Shown here piece after piece: positions 10,373 through 21,216 of a DNA stretch of 64,000 bases. The first letter of the stretch is position 1. Each line of letters starts with the position of its first letter. This stretch comes from Selaginella moellendorffii (Eukaryota > Streptophyta > Lycopodiopsida > Selaginellales > Selaginellaceae). Position numbers and translations under genes: made by a program. The notes below the pieces were generated by a model. The model did no database searches. It was not told where the DNA came from and saw nothing but the letters and a program-made list of their open reading frames with translations. The stretch covers positions 310,001-374,000 of the forward strand of contig NW_003314333.1 in the NCBI RefSeq assembly GCF_000143415.4, read 5' to 3'.

Positions 10373-13261
10373 TGTAGTGTAATTTAGAGTCTATTTCTTT
10401 GAGAGCATTATGAGTGTGGTTTGGAGTGGAGTGTACTTATATTTGTTTTGTGGATGTGGGTTCTTATATTTGAACAATAAGTATGTTTTTATTAGTGTTC
10501 TAAGTACCTCAAAGTGAGTGTTTTTGAAGATCTTGTATCAATATTTATACTGCGCTATAAGGTTGGGTTATATGCACATGCTTGTTTCATATCATGAGGC
10601 CACCACTAGTAAGCAAAGAGTGGCAAGGTTAAACATCACCAAACTGATATGTCAAATATTCCACCTAACACAATATTTATCCATGTGTAAAACTAATATA
10701 AGTTCTAGTAAGAGGAAGTCCTAAACTAATATGTTTTATTTGTACTTAATAGTTTACAAATGTTTTACTTTATAGTTTATTTAGTTTTATTTGTGGTTTT
10801 TACATTTAAACTTTATAAGATACTTCAAATATTATTGTGTAGGGTATGCACATTAAATGATCTTTGATTCCAACAAGAAACCCATCCTAGGAAAGCTTAA
10901 GATATACCGCTCTAGATCCACTTAACAGCATCCAAAAATGTTAGACAAATTTTGAGATCTAAGCTCCCAAACTTGGTGGTGTTAAGCAAGATGTTGTGAC
11001 ACAGAAAAAGGATCTCCTTATTCCTTGCTCAAATATGAGTGTGTCTATACTCTTAAAAAAGCCCTGGACATAAGGAAAAGAATGCAAGTAAAATCACTCT
11101 AAAATTCCTTTCTTACTGCTGGAGACATGACTCCAAACAAGACATCTCCTCTATAGTATCAGGAAAGAGGGAAATATCCATTTTTTCTCTCTCTTTGTTC
11201 TCTAGATTTACAGGTTAAGCATGCTTAGAAGACACTCCCTTATCTAGCGTGCCAAAATGTGAACTCTCTCTAAGTGCTCTCACTCCATTATGCTTTGCCT
11301 ATCACAAACCCTAGAATATCCTCCTATATATATTATAGAATATACTAATGTGCATGGGTGGATCCTAGTTTTCTACCTAGCTTAGGGTATTAGAGTACAC
11401 ATCAACCATTAAGGAGTTGGCACAAGAATGATCTTCAACAAGTTTTGAGATGTTGTGGAGTTTGTAAAGGTGGATTATGGCTCTCAACCTCTCTTGGATA
11501 GTCAGATGGAACTTCTTTAGATGCTTCCTATGCTTTGACACATTAGTAAGCTTGTGAGAAGGAAATGCTCGATCAATCGGTCCCAACACAAATAAAAATG
11601 GCATATAAGGAGTAGATTCCTCAAATCGTTAGATACAACTCTAGAGTCGGAATAACAGCCTCTCTTGATGACTCTAGGTGTTGAAGATCCATGCATTCCA
11701 TGGATAGGACTGTCTTGTACTTTGCAACAACACCAACCGTACTCACTCATTGAAGATTTGAAGTTGATGCAACCAAGCCTCAATCTTCTCTAGCATCTTT
11801 AGCTTGCTCCACAAGTGTTGGATTAGTTTGTTAGTGTCACCAACAAGCTGCCTCTTTTCCAGTACGTTTGACAAGAGCTCTAATGCACAGATATGCACAT
11901 TATTGATGAGACAAGGGAAATTGATTCTGGAACATTCTTTTGCATGGCTAACATTGGACTCCATGTGATCCATTCACTCTAGCTTTGGAACCAATATCAT
12001 TCCAGCACATATACATCAAGAGCTCAACTTGCCCATAGTCAAGAGGATATGAGTGATTGTCAAGACTTTTATGGATTTCCTGGTTGTTAAGATTTTAGGA
12101 GGATGTGATGCTACAACTCAAACCTTTATGGCGCTCCTTGGACAAATTCAGCTGGAGAAAATCCATACTCACACATATTAGGACACTAGAGTGATGGAGA
12201 TTTCTGATGGACAACATGTGGAGAAGCTCTACAATGCTACTGGACACTGTTGTCTTTGTGAATCTCCAACTACGCCAATGGAAGGTTATAATCTTGAGGA
12301 TGACATCACCTCCTTCATAATGCTTCACTTGGATGAGAGCATTCACCAGGATGAAGATGGAATACTCCTTGATTGGCTTCAAACCATTGGAGATCTACAT
12401 ACTCAATTGAAACTGCTACTCAAATTTCTTAAAGATCTAGTGCCCAAGTTGGTAACCATCAATTAGACAGCATTGCCATAGGCTCTTCCTTCTATGAAAG
12501 AGAGCTTTTGGAGGCTTGTCAACATTTAAAGGTTGAAGAATCACACAAAAAACAAAAATCTCCATCTTGTTTATGGAGTGAACACCTCAGCCTCTTTATT
12601 TGAGGACTAGGATTCTAGTGAGTCTGCTGTTCTCTCAATAGCTGTAGATCAACTCTTGGATGAGCTTGAGGCCATGGATAATGCCCAAGATGTGGATGAC
12701 AACACTCTCAATGTTCCAGAAGTTGCTGGGGCAACTTTCAGTGATCAAGATACTATAAACAATATGGAATCATCAGCCTTAATATTGGAGAGACAACTTA
12801 TTCATCATCCACAATCTGAATTAGTTTGTAAAGAACTAAACTCCTTAAGGTATCATAGGTTAAAGAATCCCAAAATTATGACTAAAATGATAAAGAGTTA
12901 TCAAATAAGATTGAGATTGAACTTGAAACTAAGAACTCCCACTCCCGAAAGAGAAACCAATTGCAATGCTCTTGGCTCATGTGGAATGGTGCCTCACTTG
13001 AGTACTATGTGGCTCATTGGTCCTCACTCCTTCCTAGGGCTTGGACTTTCCTTTTGGGACAAAAGTGGGGGAGTAAAGGTACTTATATTGGGTTGTTAGG
13101 CTATAGTCCTTGGGGTCCCAAAGTAAGAGATGCATCCAAGGCTTGGGATTTGGAGGGTCCTATGATTAAATTTTGGATGTTAAAAACCTGTCTAAAGAGA
13201 GTGTAGTTAACTTTAAGCCTAGTCTAACCTGAAGAAGGGGATTGGGAAAGAATTTGGGAAT
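10373..13261. other. AT-rich region with unrecognised ORFs
   Basis: No gene is supported. Plus ORFs at 12191-12466 (91 codons) and 12656-13099 (147 codons) have no recognisable domain. A purine-rich stretch at 13061-13076 (ACAAAAGTGGGGGAG) could be a polypurine tract. The region may include the eroded 5' part of the neighbouring LARD or another retroelement, but I cannot define ends. Confidence 0.4.
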
Positions 13262-16200
13262 TTGTATATATTTGGGTGTTATGATTTCATATTTGTTCCT
13301 TGAGTATAGATTTGCTTACCTTTTTGTACCATATCATGTGAGCTTGCTCTTGGGCTCATAGGAAGGATTTGAGTTGTTCCTTTTATATGAGTTTATGCTT
13401 GGGCTCGTGAATGAGGCATATTAGCAACTCAAGGCTACATTTTGAGTTAGTAAAATTTATGTTAGCCTATTGGTGGTTCCATGAGTTGTTCTATGTATTA
13501 TAGGTAAAAGTAAACCTTCCTTGGGTTTGCAATGAATGGCAGATAAGCTAGTTTGTAATTGTTTAGCATGGCACTAGTGGATCTTTCCTAGGCATGATTA
13601 TAAGTGGATTAATCAAGACTATAAGGACTAGTCTATTGGTTCAAATAGTCATAACTATGCTCTTTTATAAACTTTTATTGGATTATACTAAAGGTAGTAC
13701 AAATGCAATCTTGAGGTGTAGTCAAAGTTGAGACCGAAAAGATAGTTAACAGGGACAAAATATCAAACATGTAAATCATTTTCTTTTCTTGGAGAGATAA
13801 TTTGCAATAAGGTGTGAACTCATTACTTATGTTCATATCATGCAATTATCTTGATGCATATTGGTTATGATGGTCTTACAAATGGTGAGTTGTGGGATGG
13901 ATAGCAATAAAACACTAAACCATTTTATCTATGCTTGCTATTAAAGAGTTAGGTTATAATGCTTAATTCTTTTCCAAGGAATCTTGTTATTACTTCTTAA
14001 GTAGGTTGGTGTAGAATTAGTTTTGAGTTTGGTCCAATAGAGAGTGGCATGAGCTTGTATATATTGTGAACAAAGTTGGTGGAGTTTGGTGTTGTAAACC
14101 TTTGTTGGCGAGGTGTGTATTTATGTTATATTTTATCAAATAGAGCTAGTATTTGATACTCATATAAACCTTTGAAGTAATAATATAGGCTTGCTCATAG
14201 TGTTGTTCAATTAATGATCAAGTTATTGTGATTTTTATATTATGTCCACGTGATTGTGAGCAATATATTTATGAAATTGTTTGGCTAAATGATGATTAAG
14301 CCCAAAGTGGTTAGTGGTGAAGATAGTGTATTTGCAAATAGTAGCATTAAAGTAGCTTTGACTTAGTTCTCAATAGTAGTTTATTATGCTAAGCTTAAGT
14401 CGGTACCTTGGTTTCTTGAGTTTGCCCATTGAGGTGTTTGAAAACATTATAACATTTATTTGTTATAGCTTGTTGGTTTATCCATTAGCACTTAGAGTAG
14501 ACTATTGGATGAATGTGTGAAATTAAAGCATTAACATTATTAGCACTTGTGTTAATGGAATGACATTATTATTTTGAGTGATTAGGAGTTTTTACTTAGA
14601 GATTGATTTTTTAGTGTTTTAACTTCACATTGGATCTTGAAAGTGATTGAAGAAGAGTGTTAGTGCAATATGGATATCCAAAGATATGGTCTTTATGAAG
14701 TCTTGGGTATTCAATTGCATTTTACAGATGTTAGTGTTAGATGTCGGTTTTATGAGCATGATGTTCAATGCTTAGAAATACAGTTAGGTCATGAGAATTT
14801 GTGTTGAGGTGAACCTATGTCAAGTTGTAAATAGAAAGAAGTTGATTGAGTCTTGGAAATTTGTATTCCTAGATTGAGAGTTATCTTTTTCTAGGATGAA
14901 ATTTTTTTTGTAAATTTTCTCGAAGTTTTCCAATAAATAATTTGTTGATCACTTTACTTGAAAACCATTCTATTTTTGTACGCCAATTCAAACTAGGGAA
15001 AGGGTTAGAGTTTACTTCGGTTGACTTATACCTTAGTAGGTAATTTGTATGATGCAATCCAAAAAAAATATTAACTTTTGGGGCTAAGGTAATTAAGTTG
15101 GATAGAGTCTAGAATTGATGTAAAAAGTGTTTGTTGCGCTTTTCCAGAAAAGTGACCCTTGTGCCTTTCTTTTATGGTGTTATGCTTGGTGGTAATCTAC
15201 ACTTTGCATTTCATTATACTTTATGAGAGTAGTGAGCTTTCATTGATCTTGATTTGGTCTTGATAACCTTACTTCTTGGTTGAGGATGATGATGTCCAAC
15301 TTAGTTATTTGAAGTTGAAGTGTTAATGCCTATACTATACCTTTGTCTAATAGGAGGTTGTGTACCAATATGAGTCCATTATATGGTTTTTAATTTAGTT
15401 TCGGTTGAGTGTTGATCATGCATAACTAGCCCTCTTCAAGGTATTCTCAAAGCTGTTGGCTAAATGTGTTGATGAGCTTGCTGTTGTACGATTAGATTCG
15501 AATGGTCATTTAATCTATATTTGTTCATGTCGTATATGAAGTGTTACCTTTTTGTTGGACAAGTATGTGATTAAATGATATAAGTTTAATGTTTGAGTCT
15601 TGTGAAGGCAAATTAAAAAGTGGTTGTTAGTTGCTTTACAACTAATGATTGTTTGTAAACTTTATCAAGGACTTTTGATATTTACTTTGTTCAATGATGA
15701 TTTAGCTGTAATAAGCTTCTTTTACCAAGTGGTGTTGCGGAGGATCGTGTTGTAGGTTTGCATGGTTTTTTTATCTTGGTATGTTGATTCCATCTCTGTT
15801 GAAATTATTTGGTTGCATTTAGTTTATGGTGTTGGATTATATTGAGTTTTAGATGTAGTGAATCACTCCTTGATGATGTGTTATATATAATTGAGTATCG
15901 TTGAAAGATTAGTCTTGGATACTAAATAATGTATCTTCGACTTTGGTTAGCTTGGTTGCTAAAGAGTTTTGAGTGGTGATTTGTTCTTGCTTTCTTTTAG
16001 CTTTGTTTTAGTGTTGTTGGCATTGAGGTGATGCTTTAATATTGATATTAGTGATATTGAGATTAGAGCAAGATGAAATGTCTCACTATAGGATTGATAT
16101 TGAGTTTCATTAGTCTTAACACAGATAGTGTTGATGAATTTAGTTGTAACTTTTTGTTATTGGCATTCATTTATTTGCTAATTAGCAACTCTATTGGTAT

Positions 16201-16263
16201 TCAGATGAGTTGAATGACAAGTTGAATTAATTGTGTTTTAGATGAGATTATTTAATAAGCTTT

Positions 16264-16493
16264 ATGCTTTATTTCGTTAAAGTGGGACTTTTCATTATCC
16301 CACTTATGGTGTGTGGCCACATGCCATTTTTATAACAACAATAAAAAATTGAAGTTTTAACTTTATAATTTATAAATTAAAAACTTTTCATATGATTTTG
16401 TGTTATAATATTGTGAAATATAAAAAAATAAATTAAAAAACTGATAGAAATATTAATAAATATTAATTAAGTACTAGGAAATGGGACACATAC
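16264..16493. mobile_element. MITE, second copy, one end missing
   Basis: Inverted relative to 9269-9556 and nearly identical. The left TIR (ATGCTTTATTTCG) is present and a near-perfect 22-bp palindrome lies at 16306-16327. The right end stops at ACATAC (16493), about 60 bp short, so the right TIR is lost and TSDs cannot be checked. It abuts the duplicated segment of copy A. Confidence 0.85.
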
Positions 16494-16513
16494 TTTAAGT
16501 TGTATTCTTTAAG

Positions 16514-17859
16514 TTGTATTCTTTAAGTTGTCTTTTGTAAGTTGTTTGGCATGCTATTTACAATATTTAATAATTAAGTTTTATCATTGAGTATTTTTTA
16601 TGGTATACTTGCTATTGAATTTTGTTAGATGGTGAATCTTCTATTTTCCAATTATAATGATCTTGGTGGTTTCTATACTATAATTTTGGTTTATCAGATG
16701 ATAACTTATTTGGAATACTTTTATTTCTAATCTAAAATTTATTCATTAATAGTTACATCTTTAAGATATCATTGTATATGACTTTGATATTGTTTATCTC
16801 TTGATTTTTGGGTTTGGGCCAATATAGGTAGACTAACTTCGGCACTTCGTGTGTATAGTGAAATCATTATAAATTTAGCTTATGGATGTATTGAGGAGGA
16901 TATTATGGGTTGTACCATAATTTATTTTTTAATATTAGTATTTATTTATGTAAGACTTGTAATCATTATTAGTTGAGACTTAGCTATAGGCTTCTTTGAG
17001 CTTTTGGTTTTTTGAGGTCAAACTTGTTGTTTCATTTGTTAGGAGTTGTTAAGGAAGGTATTTTTGGTTAATTAGTTTCAATGTTAAAGTTAGTATTTAC
17101 ATCTAACAAATATTAATGATGATTGACTATCATCTAGGATAGTTGATTATCCTTATCAAAGTTTTGTGTGATTATTATTAATGTTTAATGATTTGCTATT
17201 TTTTGGGATGGTGGATTCTTTTTTTTATAATGATTATGCATCTCTCTATTGATGGGATGATTAATGACTTTTCATGATAGTTAGTATTCTCTTGATGACT
17301 TATGGCTTTTTGTATTACTACATGTTCTTTGTGGTTTGCTCTAAATTGGTTTTTTGGGTTTAAGACATCAGTAAAGTGCTGTTGACGCTTGCTTATAAAA
17401 CTTGAGTTTCTTAGTATAGTTGACTAAGATCTATTTAGATTGGTTGGTGGGATAATTGGCATGAATAAGTGTTTGTTTGATTTACAACATTCATTCTATT
17501 CTGTTGATTATTTCTAAAGTTCGATCTATTAGATTTAGATGTTGTTTCTCTCAAGTGATACATTTGTGAGCATTTTACTTGCCAATTGATGATACTTTGT
17601 ATTCTTTAAGTTGTCTTTTGTAAGTTGTTTGGCATGCTATTTACAATATTTAATAATTAAGTTTTATCATTGAGTATTTTTTATGGTATACTTGCTATTG
17701 AATTTTGTTAGATGGTGAATCTTCTATTTTCCAATTATAATGATCTTGGTGGTTTCTATACTATAATTTTGGTTTATCAGATGATAACTTATTTGGAATA
17801 CTTTTATTTCTAATCTAAAATTTATTCATTAATAGTTACATCTTTAAGATATCATTGTA
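16514..17859 (+). repeat. Direct duplication within LARD copy A
   Basis: About 260 bp at 16514-16776 recur almost unchanged at 17598-17859, after which the big transposon starts. The first copy continues past the insertion point (16773-16862) into the sequence found at 36812 onward, so it is an empty version of the target site. In copies B and C this segment occurs once, near 48305-48660 in C. Confidence 0.85.
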
Positions 17860-17897
17860 AAGCTCTATTTCGTTAAAGTGGGAATTGTCATTATCCC
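17860..17897 (+). repeat. Left terminal inverted repeat
   Basis: AAGCTCTATTTCGTTAAAGT is followed by GGGA and then an inverted TCCCACTT block. The stop codon of the minus-strand HAD gene (17891-17893) lies inside this block. Confidence 0.87.
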
Positions 17898-20065
17898 ACT
17901 TGTAAAATAAGGTTCTCTATCACTGTCGCTCCAAGCCGTTTTGCAAGGTCCCCTCGAACATACGGTTTCTTCTCCCTAGTTTCCATACTGCAAGAGATGG
18001 GGTGCACTGCATATGTGTGCGTGTTCGCTGCAGTTTTAATCGGCGAGTCATCGATGATGAGGATTTCACTTGAGCTAGCAGTCCGGTTCATCACTACAGC
18101 CTCTGGCTTGACGAAGATGGGCTTGCTACCCCTCACATGGACCATAGTCAAGCAATCCTCCTGGGTTAGGAGAAAGTCAAATGGTAATATTACTCGCGTC
18201 TGATCGTGCATCATCTGTAGCAACGTTAATGCATTGTGGCGCATCATGGATGTCCAAACTCCCAATTGCAAATTGAACCCGGCCCTCTGTTTTAAGTGTC
18301 GCATGGTCATTATTAGATCCCACAGTTTCTCCCGTGTGATTAATGTGAATCTGTCTCTTTTGACCAACTTGCGACCGCAGGCTTTGGAGGGTGCAATGAC
18401 ATTCGAGGACGAGCCACGCTCATGGGAGAAAAGGACACCGTTCAGATCAAAAACGATACAGTACCTTCGCCGTGACTCTGAAATGAAATGTGTCAGCATA
18501 AAAAATGGTACAAGTCAATTTTACCATCTACAATATTAGCGAATGTTGCTCCCGATGGTCGTTGAGAGGGTTTTGGTCGAGGAAACGTGAAGGGCGGAAA
18601 TACTCTCCTCTGCAATGTGGGGTCAATCACATCCGATGGCGTGTGGGCACATGCCATTTCAACTGTAGACTCTGGTACAACTGGCTCAACAGTGGCATGG
18701 GGTGGTTCCGATGGCGTGTGATCACACGCCATTTCAGCTGGTGCCTCCGTTGGCAAAGTGGACATGACCGAACAGGCAGCAGGGGCGGTGTAGGGAGGTT
18801 CCAACAGCGCGTAGTCAGACGATTGGGCACACGTTGAGTCCGTTGGAAATGAGGATATGACCGGCTCGGCGGCTGGGGCGGCCTCATGTGGGTCCAATGG
18901 CGCCTGGTCACCGTCAGTTGGATACGTGGACAAGATTGACTCAGTGGTATGGGCAGCATCAAGTGGAGCGTGGTCAGCTTGCTTGGCGTTGATATGGATA
19001 GTAGCCTCCACCAGCTCTGATGACTCTTGCAGCCAAGTAGAGTCCACTGGCGGATCCATATGCATGTCCAAATATCTCCCTTCGATTGAGATGGTATCCT
19101 CCCGTGCTACTAAAAACAAACTCATTAGCACATTGAATTGACTATACTGTATTTACCATCAACTGCTATTGAGGAACTAGGACCGATATCACTTGGGCGC
19201 ACTGCTGATTCTGAAGGATTGGACATACGTTTTGACCCTTGCTTGGCACTATCCTTCCTTGACACTAAAGGCTAGAGTTTGTAAATTCAACTGAATAATC
19301 TCTACTTACCATTTGCTCTGCGACCTACATGGACAATGTTAGAAATGGTAAAAGGTTAGGAATGGATGTACTATTATTTACCTGATGGTTTGTCTTGTAT
19401 GACCTTCCTCCGCTGCTCTTTGGCCACCTCAGGCTGGCCATCGTCGTCATCATTGTCGTCGTCGTTATTGTGATCGTCACCATTGTGAGGACCATCCAAG
19501 TCCTCTTCGTCCTCCTCTTCTTCGTCCTCCTCTTCTTTGTCCTCCTCTTCGTCCTTCTGCTCTTCCTGCTCATTATCTTTCTCTGGCTCCTCATCCCCCT
19601 CCTGCATTTCTTCCATAGGCTGCTCAGGCTGGATTGCTTGTTCTTCCAGGACCATCTTGGGAAAATCATCTGGCCGAGTCTCCATCTCAAAATACAAGAC
19701 ATCCATAGCCTGTTTTAGTGCGTGACCTAGGACCGTATCCTCACCCGACTGTCTTAACATGGTTTCTGCACGTTCTTGCACCCTTCGAAGACGACGAGAT
19801 GAGAAAAATGTGGCCCTGACTTGAAAAGCTTCCCTCATCCATTGTACCTCTCCATTAAGATTGGGGAAGGGGAGTCCGCCATAGGAATCTGAGTCAGAGG
19901 TGGTGACTGCCTGCTTTCACTCAGCCCTTGATCTGCAATGAATGGCATGAGCACACACGCCATAACCGCGAGGCATTACCTATCATCTTTTCGTTGCCCT
20001 TCTTCCTTTTCGAATCAAACGTCTCTGATCTCGACGACTGTCCAACGTGCTTTCGCTTTTTATGA
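17891..20065 (-). pseudogene. 3' half of the ParB/HAD gene: acidic linker, repeats, FCP1/NIF-type HAD domain
   Basis: Exons join in one frame: 20065-19980, 19906-19382, 19324-19310, 19264-19157, 19109-18525, 18477-17891. Introns are 19907-19979 (73 nt, holds a palindrome), 19325-19381 (57), 19265-19309 (45), 19110-19156 (47) and 18478-18524 (47). Readable in order are a basic KKRK patch, a structured segment (GLPFPNLNGEVQWMREAFQV), a long Glu/Asp-rich tract, about four degenerate repeats of 25-30 residues rich in Pro/Thr/Ala, and a HAD domain (YCIVFDLNGVLFSHERG, GVWTSMMRHN, ILIIDDSPIK). The DxDxT phosphatase motif reads DLNGV, so the second Asp is absent; some plant NIF-like proteins share this and may be inactive. 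The 5' half lies beyond the LARD at 27356-30467. Confidence 0.75.
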
Positions 20066-20070
20066 CCACT

Positions 20071-21216
20071 TGTAGCGCACGTGGTTTTGACCCTTTATCC
20101 TATGGTGATTTACCATAGGATAACACCACGAAGCGGAACCTAAACCCTCTTTGTGCCACGTGACAGATGCCATGTGTCACATACCACGTGTCCGTGCCAC
20201 GTGTCCATAGGAACCCGAGGTTCAGGGCCTTGGGCCACTGAACGAAGGAACGGTGCCAAACTCCCAAGCGTGACGCCAAGGAGTGATGAAACCGGACCAC
20301 GGAGCAACTCCCGAGCATATAGCCCAAGGAGCGAAGGGACAGGAGCCCGGAGCGACTTGGAACAGTCCTGGAGCAACCAGCATACCAATGCCAGGACCAG
20401 CACGCAAAACGGAGCCAAACGGAGTCTGGCGCTATTTCGGCATACCGGTGGCCTAACGTGAGGATATGGGTACTCCACCAACTAGCATGGAATGGAACTT
20501 GGGCTTAGACCCAAGCCGGACGCAGAACAAGGACAGGCACGCAAGCGGGAGCTAGACTATGCCTCAGGTTGGTCGGCCATGCCCGACCTACCCACTATCC
20601 CTACTATACATTTGGAACCCCCCATAGCCCCCCCCCCTTGAGGAACACACGCTTTGGGCTTTCACCCCAAGCCTCCCTTAGTATCAGGAGTTAGTCTCTG
20701 GGACAAACTCGAAACTTACTAAATATGGAATGTCCCTAGATTGTGAATTTGCACACGGGACGAACACCATTGTGTTCGGGCCGATCTCTACATTCTGTAG
20801 ATGTGCCAAATGAGCGAATCTAAACACTTTCCATAAATAGCATTTGGGACCGAAATGAGACTAACACAAAGGGCATGATAGCGAGGGTGTTTGGCAGACA
20901 CGGTAAGCTATCATGTAGCGATATTGAGGGACTAATCTCAATACGCGAGGGTTCTTGTCACTAGCAAGTGCAAGACAAAACGAGACGAGAACTCCTTACC
21001 GGGCTAAGTATGCTTAGCTAATAACACGTAGGAATTCCGTCCTTATGTTCGTCCGGTCTAAGTACACTCGAAATGCCCAGTTAACTCCACTAGCACAAGA
21101 GGGACTGATAAAGGGTCCAACAATACCGACCTCCTGCCATCGTGGCAGTAAGGTAAGAGTGTCCGTAAGGACTGGCCGACAGGTAACTTTCGATACCCGA
21201 AGTCACATTCGCGACA
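20071..21216 (-). repeat. 3' LTR of LARD copy B
   Basis: On the plus strand it starts TGTAGCGC and ends GCGACA. Near 20095-20123 is an inverted repeat with 12-13 bp arms (TATCCTATGGT). At 20157-20210 there is a cluster of CACGTG-type G-box hexamers. A C-run occurs at about 20627-20639. Confidence 0.92.

Larger units (their letters stand above)
13262..17859 (+). mobile_element. LARD-like retroelement copy A, left part, 5' truncated
   Basis: This non-coding sequence aligns along its length with 44280-48575 (copy C) and, inverted, with 21720-26130 (copy B). Shared landmarks include GAGCTTGCTCTTGGGCTCAT near 13340. Copy A is much more A+T-rich, as expected from long-term cytosine deamination. 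No matching 5' LTR is seen. It contains a MITE at 16264 and a local rearrangement: about 16514-16862 repeats a segment that occurs again at 17598-17859 and continues at 36812. The 18.95-kb transposon interrupts it. Confidence 0.8.

Noticed and set aside
11980-12010. Possible primer-binding site (TTGGTTCCAAAGC on the minus strand) of an LTR element between 10.9 and 13.2 kb
   Set aside because: No matching pair of LTRs or TSD could be found.
20100-20481. ORFs inside LARD LTRs (repeated at 26234-26615, 43742-44120, 49958-50297)
   Set aside because: They lie in LTRs, occur in both strands, and change with each copy; conserved only because the LTR is repeated.
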